Positions 1 to 6,732 of a stretch of DNA of 48,535 bases are shown here, piece by piece. The stretch comes from Parapedobacter sp. SGR-10 (GTDB lineage: Bacteria > Bacteroidota > Bacteroidia > Sphingobacteriales > Sphingobacteriaceae), in assembly GCF_011030405.1 (NCBI RefSeq), contig NZ_JAAJTJ010000031.1, positions 1 through 48,535 on the forward strand. Direction: 5' to 3'. Position 1 is the stretch's first letter. Each line of letters opens with the position of its first letter. Under the pieces are notes generated by a model. It worked only from the letters and a program-made list of their open reading frames with translations, searched no databases and was not told the DNA's origin. Made by a program: the position numbers and the translations under genes.

Positions 1-280
1 TATAGAGTATATTCAAAGCGTTCCTCGTTAGCTTTAACAAAAAAACACAATGGCGGCTTTCTGTCAGATTCTAAACGACTTCTGAAAAATATTAGGATAT
101 ACAAAGCGGTTGAAGATAGGGCATTTATTAGTTTTGGAACTTCACTAATCTTCGTTTATAGGGTAGATGTACGGGTATTCCTATCACATCTCATGATAAG
201 TATTCACAATCACTTATTGAGTCTTGTAGTGTATGGTAATTACAGCAAAACTGAATTTCATCGATTTAATAAATACAATG

Positions 281-349
281 AGGCTGCTTGTGACGCCGTA
301 GAGTGAGGACAATAGTCACTCACTAAATTCTTTTATCGAAAAATACAAC
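281..349 (+). ncRNA. Structured repeat unit 1 (putative guide RNA scaffold)
   Basis: This unit shares about 48 nearly identical bases with those at 657 and 926 (AGGCTGCTTGTGACG, then GGACAATAGTCACTC, then TAAAT). AGTGAG (302-307) can pair with CTCACT (319-324) around an 11-nt loop. GTGAC (290-294) can instead pair with GTCAC (315-319). The AT-rich tail ends in ATACAA at 349 and is followed by unique sequence. That layout would fit a scaffold followed by a guide, but transcription is not shown. The orientation is inferred from the downstream operon. Confidence 0.4.
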
Positions 350-470
350 GTTCTTGACGGTACCACATAGACTTTGTGGATCGACTATGATAGTAAAAAG
401 AAGCACATAGGTGGGCTCTATGTAAGATTGAGAATATAGCAAATCCTCTTGATAAACTTTTTGTGTAAGC

Positions 471-484
471 AGGATTGCAATCCT
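471..484. repeat. 14-bp perfect palindrome inside the array region
   Basis: AGGATTGCAATCCT is a perfect palindrome. Just before it TTTTGTGTA (459-467) is the reverse complement of the TACACAAAA found in the array copy at 1224, so it could act as an anti-repeat. A nine-base match could also be chance. Confidence 0.3.
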
Positions 485-656
485 TCGTACAACCTTAAGT
501 TTTTAGATAAATTTTTCAAAACCACTGTATACGCAATGTCTCGCGTTATCTCGAAAAAAAGAAACACATTAGCGGGCTTCCTGTCATTCCTGTTAATTTT
601 TAAGTGAATATGTTTGTATAGAAAGTATCTATACGATCCCTAATTAAACAACATTG

Positions 657-719
657 AGGCTGCTTGTGACGCCGTAGAGCGAGGACAATAGTCACTCGCT
701 AAATACTATTTATTTGCAA
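657..719 (+). ncRNA. Structured repeat unit 2 (putative guide RNA scaffold)
   Basis: Second copy of the long unit. AGCGAG (678-683) pairs with CTCGCT (695-700). Relative to unit 1 the third stem pair changes from T-A to C-G with pairing kept, a compensatory change that argues for a folded RNA. GTGAC/GTCAC can form an alternative stem. The tail ACTATTTATTTGCAA (705-719) is identical to that of unit 3, after which the two sequences diverge completely. A 20-nt unique stretch from 720 is the natural guide candidate if this is a guide RNA. Confidence 0.42.
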
Positions 720-925
720 TAGAGCGATAGATTACAACTCGGGTATATGCAAAGGGTGAGCCTTACTGTGAGGAACCTGAGGCTTTTATGCACAAAGATC
801 TGCGATAAGTGTTCTTGTCTCATATACACAACTGAGGTCGCTCCTTGTGAGTAAGGAAAATTTAAAACGTATGCATAAAGTGGCTGTCCTACACTTGTTA
901 AATATCCAACAAAATAATTTTCATT

Positions 926-988
926 AGGCTGCTTTTGACGTCCTAGCGTAAGGACAATAGTCACTCGCTAAATACTATTTATTTGCAA
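926..988 (+). ncRNA. Structured repeat unit 3 (putative guide RNA scaffold)
   Basis: Third copy. TAGCG (944-948) pairs with CGCTA (966-970). A nested alternative pairs GTCCT (940-944) with AGGAC (951-955). The TGAC (936-939)/GTCA (960-963) pairing is kept in all three units. The 15-nt tail (974-988) matches unit 2 exactly and unique sequence follows from 989. Primary sequence is the most diverged of the three while hairpin potential is retained. Confidence 0.38.
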
Positions 989-1417
989 CAGACGGTAGGT
1001 TAATGCATTTGTATATACAAAGGGTGGGCCTTGCTGTAAACTCATTGATATCATACACCACTGGGGCTGCTGTAAATCCTTTATTTATATACACAACTAG
1101 TTTCTCACGCGCTCAATCCTGTGAAAAGTATGTACAATAGGTGGGCTTTCTCTTGATAGGTAATAACAAATGGCAGTCATACACAATTGGGCTCTCTCCG
1201 TGTCATTAGAAAAACATTTAAAGGTATACACAAAAGGAGGTCGGTTTTTTTGATTGTAATAGCGTGTACACAATTGGCGTCCGCTTACTCGTTTTCTGCA
1301 TCAGATCAATAAAAAGTATATACAAAGGTTGGCGCTTGCTTAAACTCCATTTAATTAAATCAAATACTTCAATACCGATAACATCAATATTCTATTCAGC
1401 TTTAATATAAACCTATC

Positions 1418-1467
1418 ACAAGATCTCGGTTTTCCAAAAAATCCGCCAGAGCCGGCCGAGATCTGTG
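1418..1467 (+). promoter_or_regulatory. Large hairpin in the leader of the sigma gene
   Basis: AGATCTCGG (1421-1429) pairs perfectly with CCGAGATCT (1456-1464). The stem extends through CACA/TGTG with one bulged A, giving about 12 bp around a 26-nt loop. It ends 16 nt before the first ATG of the sigma gene. It is not followed by a T-run, so it is not a simple terminator. It may be an autoregulatory leader, an operator, or part of a guide RNA scaffold. No TAnnTTTG promoter was found between the array and the gene. Confidence 0.45.
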
Positions 1468-1483
1468 TAGGTAATTAACCAAA

Positions 1484-2305
1484 ATGTTGATTATGAACAA
1501 AACTTTACAACAACAGCGAACAGAAAAACATATCGCTCTGCTCCGACAAGGAGACGAACGAGGATTGGATTTTTTCTACCAGCGTTTTTACGGCTATCTT
1601 TTCGCAAGAACATTTCGTGCAACGCAAGATGACTGTGTAGCCGAAAGCATCTCTCAGGAAGCATTATTGCGGTTATGGCTGTTCCGCAAGCAGGTTAAAG
1701 ATACTGAACATATACTAGCCTTCTTAAAAACACAAGTCAGATCGGCAATTCATGCTTTCTATAATAAAACACGAAATAGATTTCACCGAAGTCTGCTTCG
1801 CTTAGATTCCATTGAGGATTATCAGGAATTTCTGCTCGGCTATGAAATGGAAGAAGAGGAGGAAATGGACCTGGTCTATCTGGAAAAATTAGAGGAAGAA
1901 AAACAGCAGCGTCTGGATCAACTGGGCAACCTTTTGCCAAGCCTTAACCAACAACAGCAATTATTCATCAAACTCTGTCTAAAATACAGTTTTAACTACG
2001 AACGTATAGCCTATTATCTTGGTGGGATTTCGGATTACGAAGTCAGCTTGCAGGTAGAGAAAACGATCGATACCCTGCGTGCTGTATTCAATAGTTCGCA
2101 AAAAATGGAGCTGATGAATAGACCGACCAAGATTGTGCTACAGGGGGAATTTGATGAGCAACAGGCTGAAATATTTCACATGCGCTACGAATTACAATTG
2201 TCCTTCGAGCAAATTTCAGAAGCATTACAGCTCAATCCATCCACGGTCAAGAAACTTTTTGTACAGGCACATGCCAAAATAAAAACAGCAAAGAAAACCG
2301 CATAA
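1484..2305 (+). CDS. Oversized ECF-like RNA polymerase sigma factor paired with dCas12f
   Basis: A 273-residue sigma-70-family protein. Residues about 17-105 look like sigma region 2 (FYQRFYGYLFARTF, then SQEALLRLWLFRKQV and the basic NKTRNRFHR). Residues about 222-268 form a region-4 helix-turn-helix (LSFEQISEALQLNPSTVKKLF). Between them lie an acidic stretch with EEEEE (about 121-140) and a second region-4-like segment (about 148-205, LPSLNQQQQLFIKLCLKYSFNY). ECF sigmas are usually near 180-200 residues, so the insertion is notable. No anti-sigma (FecR-like) gene is adjacent. The start may be ATG 1484 or ATG 1493. The next gene begins 12 nt after the stop, implying co-expression. Inference: it recruits RNA polymerase to sites chosen by the Cas12f-like partner rather than by promoter sequence alone. 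Confidence 0.85.
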   Translation: MLIMNKTLQQQRTEKHIALLRQGDERGLDFFYQRFYGYLFARTFRATQDDCVAESISQEALLRLWLFRKQVKDTEHILAFLKTQVRSAIHAFYNKTRNRFHRSLLRLDSIEDYQEFLLGYEMEEEEEMDLVYLEKLEEEKQQRLDQLGNLLPSLNQQQQLFIKLCLKYSFNYERIAYYLGGISDYEVSLQVEKTIDTLRAVFNSSQKMELMNRPTKIVLQGEFDEQQAEIFHMRYELQLSFEQISEALQLNPSTVKKLFVQAHAKIKTAKKTA

Positions 2306-2317
2306 AAAGAAAAAATT

Positions 2318-3412
2318 ATGGAAAAGGATACCATCATTTTAACACGGAAAGTGCAGATCTATTTGGATTGCGACGATAAAGAGCAACGCTCGGCATATTT
2401 CAAACAACTGTTTGAATGGCAAGATATGGTGTACCGAGGGGCCAACATGGTGATGACACATCAATATGTACAGGAACAAATCAAGGATTTGATCTATCTG
2501 CGCGATGATGTTAAGGTAAAACTGGCAGACTTTAAAAAAGATCCCGATGGCATCTTCACTTCTTCGAAAATGAATACCACCTATCGTATACTATCGCTGT
2601 ATTTTAAGGGGAAGCTGCCTTCGAAAATTATCTCAGCCATGAACATGACGTTGAACAAGGCCTATAGTACAGATCGAACAGCTTATTGGAAAGGTGAAAA
2701 GTCTTTGCGTAATTATAGGAAAGATATGCCAATTCCGTTCGGTGGAGATCAGGTGAAGCTGAGCAATGACGAAAAAGGTCGAGATTTCAAACTGACACTC
2801 TTCAAAATCCCGTTCCGTACTTACCTTGGTAAAGATCGATCGGATAAAAGAGTTCTATTGCAAAGAGCCTTGGTGGGGCAAATCAAAATATGCACCAGTT
2901 CCATCAAAATTGTGAAGGGTAAAATATTCTTGTTATTGGCACTCGAACTCCCAAAAAAGCAGCATGACCTCAAAGAACATATCATTGCGGAAGCCTCGCT
3001 GTCCGTAGAGCATCCGATTACACTATCTGTCGACAAGGACAATTTTCAAATAGGCAACAAGGAGGAGTTTCTCTACCGGAGGATGGCCATACAGGCCGCG
3101 AGACACCGTATACAAAAAGCTGCGGCATTCAACAAAGGTGGCCATGGACGTAAGAAGAAGCTGAAAAGTTTGGAACATTTTAGCGAAAAGGAAAAGCGGT
3201 ATGTCAATAGCCGACTACATCTCTATAGCCGTCGTCTGATCGATATCTGTGTCAAGTCTGAAGCTGGTACACTACTATTAGTCAATCAAACCAATAAAGA
3301 AGAAGTCGCTAAAGAAGATGAATTCCTGTTGCGTAATTGGAGTTACTATGGACTGATCGAAAAGATTAAATATAAGGCGAATATGGTCGGTATAAACGTT
3401 ATTGTGGAGTAA
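2318..3412 (+). CDS. Nuclease-dead, C-terminally truncated Cas12f/TnpB-like protein (dCas12f)
   Basis: A 364-residue protein with the Cas12f/TnpB plan. An N-terminal KVQIYLDCDDKEQR segment and a helical recognition region come first, then a RuvC-like half. RuvC-I is probably SVDKDN (D239). The helical part shows GHGRKKKLKSLEHF (265-278), typical of Cas12f. At the RuvC-II position the family's glutamate is missing; the segment reads LLLVNQTN (319-326). WSYYGLIEKIKYKA (341-354) matches the helix before the zinc finger, but the protein stops ten residues later, so the CxxC zinc finger and RuvC-III aspartate are absent. It should bind guide RNA and DNA but not cut. No TnpA, Cas1/Cas2 or transposon end is visible. 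Placement after a sigma-factor gene suggests RNA-guided transcription activation. The family call rests on motifs, not on a database search. Confidence 0.82.
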   Translation: MEKDTIILTRKVQIYLDCDDKEQRSAYFKQLFEWQDMVYRGANMVMTHQYVQEQIKDLIYLRDDVKVKLADFKKDPDGIFTSSKMNTTYRILSLYFKGKLPSKIISAMNMTLNKAYSTDRTAYWKGEKSLRNYRKDMPIPFGGDQVKLSNDEKGRDFKLTLFKIPFRTYLGKDRSDKRVLLQRALVGQIKICTSSIKIVKGKIFLLLALELPKKQHDLKEHIIAEASLSVEHPITLSVDKDNFQIGNKEEFLYRRMAIQAARHRIQKAAAFNKGGHGRKKKLKSLEHFSEKEKRYVNSRLHLYSRRLIDICVKSEAGTLLLVNQTNKEEVAKEDEFLLRNWSYYGLIEKIKYKANMVGINVIVE

Positions 3413-3564
3413 GTAAATGTTGAGCAAGTCGTTTTCCAAAATACGTGCTAAATCACCCTTGTAAAGCATTGCAGGACTTTTTCATACTTTCCCCTTACAA
3501 CATTGTTCAGATTGAAACACCGGACAATAATTGTGAATTGCAGAATGGCTAAATATTCCTATTA

Positions 3565-3652
3565 GTTTCACTAGGGTGATACTTTTGTTTCACCTTAATG
3601 AAATTTTAGTTTCACCCAGATGAAACTAAAATTACACGCTACTGAAACACAA
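3565..3652. repeat. Four tandem 22-bp palindromic repeats (GTTTCA-N6-TGAAAC)
   Basis: Units begin at 3565, 3587, 3609 and 3631, exactly 22 bp apart. The core is GTTTCA-N6-TGAAAC. The third unit is a perfect inverted repeat that extends to a 13-bp stem (3602-3614 with 3621-3633). The fourth is degenerate at its left arm and overlaps the 3' end of the DUF6078 gene. A 22-bp period puts the sites on one face of the helix, as in cooperative operator arrays. The third unit could also end convergent transcription. Confidence 0.65.
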
Positions 3653-4097
3653 AACTATCTATATATAGCTCAAAATGCAATGTATCAGGAAATCCCCTGT
3701 CTTCAAAAATTCGATGCATCGCTTTCTGTTCCGTCGGATGGATAAATCGCTCTTTTCGCAGACATCGATAATACTTGCTGTGACCAAAATAGGCGATAAG
3801 TTCGTCCTTTAATTTTCTAACGTCCTTGTGAGGAAGAGAGTCGAGTACATGCTTGAAGCCTTTGGCGTAACGTACAGGTTGCACCTTAAAGAAATAAGGA
3901 CAGTTATTTTTATCGACTGAAGCTAACTTCCGCAAGTTGACGATATGTACCGAATCTATTTGTGATGGTAGGTGTTGGTACGCAATCTGGCGCAGGCAAT
4001 CTGTCTGGAGGGGACAATCTTCCGTTATACAGTGTAAAAAGGTTGGGGGTACCAGATCATAGTGAAAATGTTTCATAAGATATTGTGTTTTTTTCAA
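3639..4097 (-). CDS. DUF6078 family protein
   Basis: A 152-residue protein resembling the DUF6078 family of Bacteroidota. Its N-terminal half has a cysteine cluster (FLHCITEDCPLQTDCLRQ) typical of that family, and a further Cys in NNCPYFF. There is no signal peptide or membrane segment. The function is unknown. An alternative start at the second Met (4076) would better match the usual family beginning. It converges on the sigma/dCas12f operon, and its last codons overlap the tandem palindromes. Confidence 0.65.
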   Translation of the reverse strand: MKKTQYLMKHFHYDLVPPTFLHCITEDCPLQTDCLRQIAYQHLPSQIDSVHIVNLRKLASVDKNNCPYFFKVQPVRYAKGFKHVLDSLPHKDVRKLKDELIAYFGHSKYYRCLRKERFIHPTEQKAMHRIFEDRGFPDTLHFELYIDSFVFQ

Positions 4098-4271
4098 TAT
4101 AAATTAGCAAGCAAGGCTAATAATAAGGAAAATATATCTTATAATGAAATTATTTTGACTTATTCCGGTGAACTAAAATACTTTCATGACCATCCCAGCC
4201 TACAAGGGTCGAGTCGCTATAGAGGCTGACGATCTTCTCTCCTAAAGCTATGTAGCTACTGTTTATCTGTC
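4098..4271. other. Intergenic stretch with a start-less reading frame remnant
   Basis: On the minus strand about 4265-4155 reads open for some 38 codons (including the segment GEKIVSLYSDSTLVGWDG). It has no ATG, GTG or TTG start in frame after the preceding stop. It may be a decayed gene fragment or chance. Confidence 0.2.
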
Positions 4272-5276
4272 TTATGGGTTACTTTTAGCTAGCCTTTCCA
4301 ATACATCTACCAACCTGTTGGAGTATCCGAACTCATTGTCATACCAGCCTACCACTTTGACCAATCCACCTACAATGGAGGTTAATAACGAATCGAATAC
4401 ACAGGAATAAGGGTTGTTGATGATATCGACCGATACAATGGGATCTTCTGTATAATACAATATGTTCTTGAGGCTTCCGTTAGCGGCTTCCTTAAACTTA
4501 GCATTGATTTCCTCTACAGTTGTGGATTTTGCCAAGGTACAGGTGAAATCTGTCAATGAACCGTTCAGTACAGGTACACGTATTCCGGCTCCACCTAATT
4601 TGCCTTCCAGATGTGGAAAGACATTGGTAATGGCCTTAGCGGCTCCAGTAGTTGTGGGGATGATGGAGGATGATGCTGCCCGTGCCCGGCGCAGGTCGCG
4701 GTGAGGGGCATCATGTAGGTTTTGGTCGCCTGTCATCGAATGCACAGTCGTGATATAGCCGTCCAGGATATGCCAGTTTTCGTCCAGTATCTGGACAAGT
4801 GGTGCTACATTATTGGTCGTACAGGACGCATTGGAAAAAAGGGGAGAGCCCCAATCAAAACCTGTATCGTTGACACCCAATACTACTGTAGGGATGTCTT
4901 TGTCCGGTGAAGGAGCGGAGATGATGACTTGCTTGGCGCCGGCATCCAAATGGAGCTGTGCTTTGTCCCGAGTCGTGAAAAGGCCTGTGGATTCGACCAC
5001 AACGTCAATAGCAAGTTGTGCCCAGGGTAGCTCTGTAGGCGACTTGTGGTTGAATACCCGAACAGCATGGCCATTGATATAAAGATGATCATCATCGCTG
5101 TTTATTTCACCCGGAAAAGGCCCATGTACGGAGTCGTACTTGAGTAAATGGGCCAAGGTAGCTGCACAAACTAAATCATTGATAGCGACAATATCAATAC
5201 TCTTGATATCTCTGCTTATCAGATTGCGCAGTGTATGGCGTCCAATCCGTCCAAATCCATTGATAGCGATTCTCAT
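4272..5276 (-). CDS. gap: Type I glyceraldehyde-3-phosphate dehydrogenase
   Basis: A 334-residue cytoplasmic enzyme that converts glyceraldehyde 3-phosphate to 1,3-bisphosphoglycerate with NAD(P) and phosphate. The Rossmann start INGFGRIGR is at residues 5-13 and the cofactor-binding D34 lies in AINDL. The catalytic cysteine is C152 in SNASCTTN and the partner histidine is H179 in TVHSMTGDQ. The C-terminal WYDNEFGYSNR is canonical. The start codon overlaps the upstream gene's stop by one base (TAATG), so translation is probably coupled. Full length and intact. Confidence 0.95.
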   Translation of the reverse strand: MRIAINGFGRIGRHTLRNLISRDIKSIDIVAINDLVCAATLAHLLKYDSVHGPFPGEINSDDDHLYINGHAVRVFNHKSPTELPWAQLAIDVVVESTGLFTTRDKAQLHLDAGAKQVIISAPSPDKDIPTVVLGVNDTGFDWGSPLFSNASCTTNNVAPLVQILDENWHILDGYITTVHSMTGDQNLHDAPHRDLRRARAASSSIIPTTTGAAKAITNVFPHLEGKLGGAGIRVPVLNGSLTDFTCTLAKSTTVEEINAKFKEAANGSLKNILYYTEDPIVSVDIINNPYSCVFDSLLTSIVGGLVKVVGWYDNEFGYSNRLVDVLERLAKSNP

Positions 5277-5962
5277 TATCTGGTATATGCGGCTATGATT
5301 TCTTTGATATTTTTATCTCCGTCCCAGAAAGTTTCCAATTTGCCCTCTTTGGAGTAGATATAGTTGGCAGGGAACTGTTTGGGGACATGGAATTTTTGGA
5401 TAAATTCCTGGTTCCTGTCGTATAGCACCTGCACGTTGGGTTTATTGACCAGTTCTTTGGCAAATGTCTCCAAAAAAGAAGCCATCAGTGCAGGGTCGTT
5501 CATGGAAACGAAAAAGAGATTGATGTTTTTGATCAGATCGTAGTTCTTTCCTAAGGCATTGGCTTCGGAGCGACAGTGTGAGCAGCTTGGATCGAAGAGT
5601 ATGAATACGGTTTTTTGTTGTCCTTTTGGGATATCCTGCTGTGTAAAGGAGATGCCTGATTTGACCTTGTAAAAGGTAAATGCAGGGATAGTGGCACTTG
5701 GGGATCCTTGGGCTATCGTAGGGGTAGCGGCTTGCTCTGAACCAGAACCTTCTACAGGATACTGTTCGGTATGATCGTTGTGGTCACTGTCTTCGCCGGT
5801 TGCAGGTGCTTGATGATCATGGTTATGATTGGCGTGGTCGTGGTCATCGTGGTGATGATGCTCGGTCTCTTTATTTTTGTTGTTGGAAGGGTTTTCGGAA
5901 CAGCTTGATAGGGCTAATAATGTATAGGTACACAGACATGTAAAGTTTAGTAATATATTCAT
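5276..5962 (-). CDS. His-rich thioredoxin-fold lipoprotein
   Basis: The frame is open to 5995, but the start at 5962 (MNILLNFTC) gives a proper lipoprotein signal ending in LALSSC, so I prefer it (228 residues). After the lipidated Cys comes a His/Asp-rich linker (HHHHDDHDHANHNHDH), a likely metal-binding segment. A TlpA/redoxin-like domain with a CSHC active-site motif follows (FILFDPSCSHCRSEAN). It probably sits in the envelope as a thiol-disulfide or metal-handling protein. Coupling to gap is unusual and may be only transcriptional. It could also be a copper- or zinc-linked redoxin; the exact role is not clear. Confidence 0.7.
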   Translation of the reverse strand: MNILLNFTCLCTYTLLALSSCSENPSNNKNKETEHHHHDDHDHANHNHDHQAPATGEDSDHNDHTEQYPVEGSGSEQAATPTIAQGSPSATIPAFTFYKVKSGISFTQQDIPKGQQKTVFILFDPSCSHCRSEANALGKNYDLIKNINLFFVSMNDPALMASFLETFAKELVNKPNVQVLYDRNQEFIQKFHVPKQFPANYIYSKEGKLETFWDGDKNIKEIIAAYTR

Positions 5963-5995
5963 TGTACAATATTTAAGGTATACAAAGCTAAGCAA

Positions 5996-6640
5996 ATTTA
6001 TATAATTTTTATTGCTTAGGAGAGGGGAGGAGAGTTGAGATGGGAAAATAAAGGGAGGATTCTTTTAATCAGTTTTTCTTTGTGCTCAAGCCGCACGGCT
6101 TTTCTTTCTCCTTAGATGAGAAAGAAACAAAGAATCAAGGCTGTTTCATCCTCTCTTCGATACGGTACGCTCCACTACGGAAGCGCCTTTTGAAGGTCTC
6201 CAACCCGCAACCCCTAGGCAAAGACTGAAAAGGCTTGTATTGTGCTAGGTGTACGCCAATGAGACCGTAGCTCCACGGACTTAATCTTGATAGGATGAAA
6301 GGCCGTTTTTTAAGGTAATACTTTCTATTATAGCTCACAGATAACGTGCTGATATGCAGGTAAAGGATTGCTTTGTAGAATGCGCTTCGTCCATTCCACT
6401 AGCAGCGGAAGGAATAGCCCGGCAACGGAAGGCGGTGCGGTGGGATACCCCTAGCTACGTTCAGTTTTGTCGATGGCAATGGGTGTAATGGCCCTAGGGA
6501 GACAAAACCAAGGGCTGTAGTTGTAGGGCTATTGAGCCTTGGGATCGTGCGACAAGCTGCCTTGGAATGGACAAAGCACTTTGGTCCTTGGGTGCATTCC
6601 AAGGACTAGGCCTCCGCGGCTATTGAGCGGAACATAATAT
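5996..6640. repeat. Non-coding stretch with inverted-repeat element
   Basis: No convincing gene. An arm at 6382-6406 (GCGCTTCGTCCATTCC...) recurs inverted at 6556-6578 (GCTGCCTTGGAATGGACAAAG), giving an element of about 200 bp. A further hairpin pairs CCTTGGAATG (6560-6569) with CATTCCAAGG (6595-6604). The part at 6060-6240 is unusually GC-rich for an intergenic region. I read it as a dispersed intergenic repeat, though a structured RNA cannot be excluded. Confidence 0.4.
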
Positions 6641-6678
6641 CTAATAAAAACCTCCCTTTTATATATCCTCACAAAACG

Positions 6679-6714
6679 AAAAAAGGGACAAACTTTTAAG
6701 TTTGTCCCTTTTTC
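6679..6714 (-). terminator. Rho-independent terminator of secDF
   Basis: An AAAAAGGGACAAACTT arm and its inverted copy form a stem of about 16 bp with a minimal loop, ending in a U-run on the minus strand. It lies 19 bp beyond the secDF stop. Confidence 0.85.
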
Positions 6715-6732
6715 TATATATTCTAGCTAATT

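Larger units (their letters stand above)
1..1345 (+). repeat. Degenerate guide-RNA-like repeat array upstream of the sigma/dCas12f operon
   Basis: No convincing gene lies here. A short motif recurs on the plus strand, consensus about GTATACACAANNGGTGGGCT, often followed by T-N-CTGTGA. Clear copies begin near 41, 95, 401, 561, 743, 788, 821, 869, 1011, 1052, 1087, 1128, 1178, 1224, 1264 and 1316. The last eight are spaced 41, 35, 41, 50, 46, 40 and 52 bp. The sequence between copies is AT-rich and differs each time. Three longer units (near 281, 657 and 926) begin with the same motif. The copies point toward the sigma gene. Repeats this degenerate and unevenly spaced are not a normal CRISPR array; beside a Cas12f-like gene, an eroded or re-purposed guide array is the best inference. 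A protein-binding-site array is the alternative, since GTATAC, GTATATAC and GTGTACAC cores are palindromic. Confidence 0.6.

Noticed and set aside
710..964. 84-codon minus-strand reading frame in the array region
   Set aside because: It runs through the repeat units, has no recognisable domain, and its composition follows the repeats.
1..1345. Calling the repeats a standard CRISPR array
   Set aside because: The repeats are short and diverged, spacing varies from 35 to over 90 bp, and there are no adaptation genes. I list it as a guide-like repeat array instead.
2318..3412. Reading the Cas12f-like gene as an active TnpB of an IS200/IS605 element
   Set aside because: There is no TnpA, no recognisable transposon end or omega-RNA overlap at the 3' end, and the RuvC-II glutamate, zinc finger and RuvC-III are missing. 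The sigma-factor partner also does not fit.
4155..4265. Small minus-strand gene between gap and the DUF6078 gene
   Set aside because: The open stretch has no usable start codon; kept only as a possible remnant.
6135..6602. Two 67-codon minus-strand reading frames
   Set aside because: Both lie in the inverted-repeat intergenic block and look like chance translation of repeat DNA.
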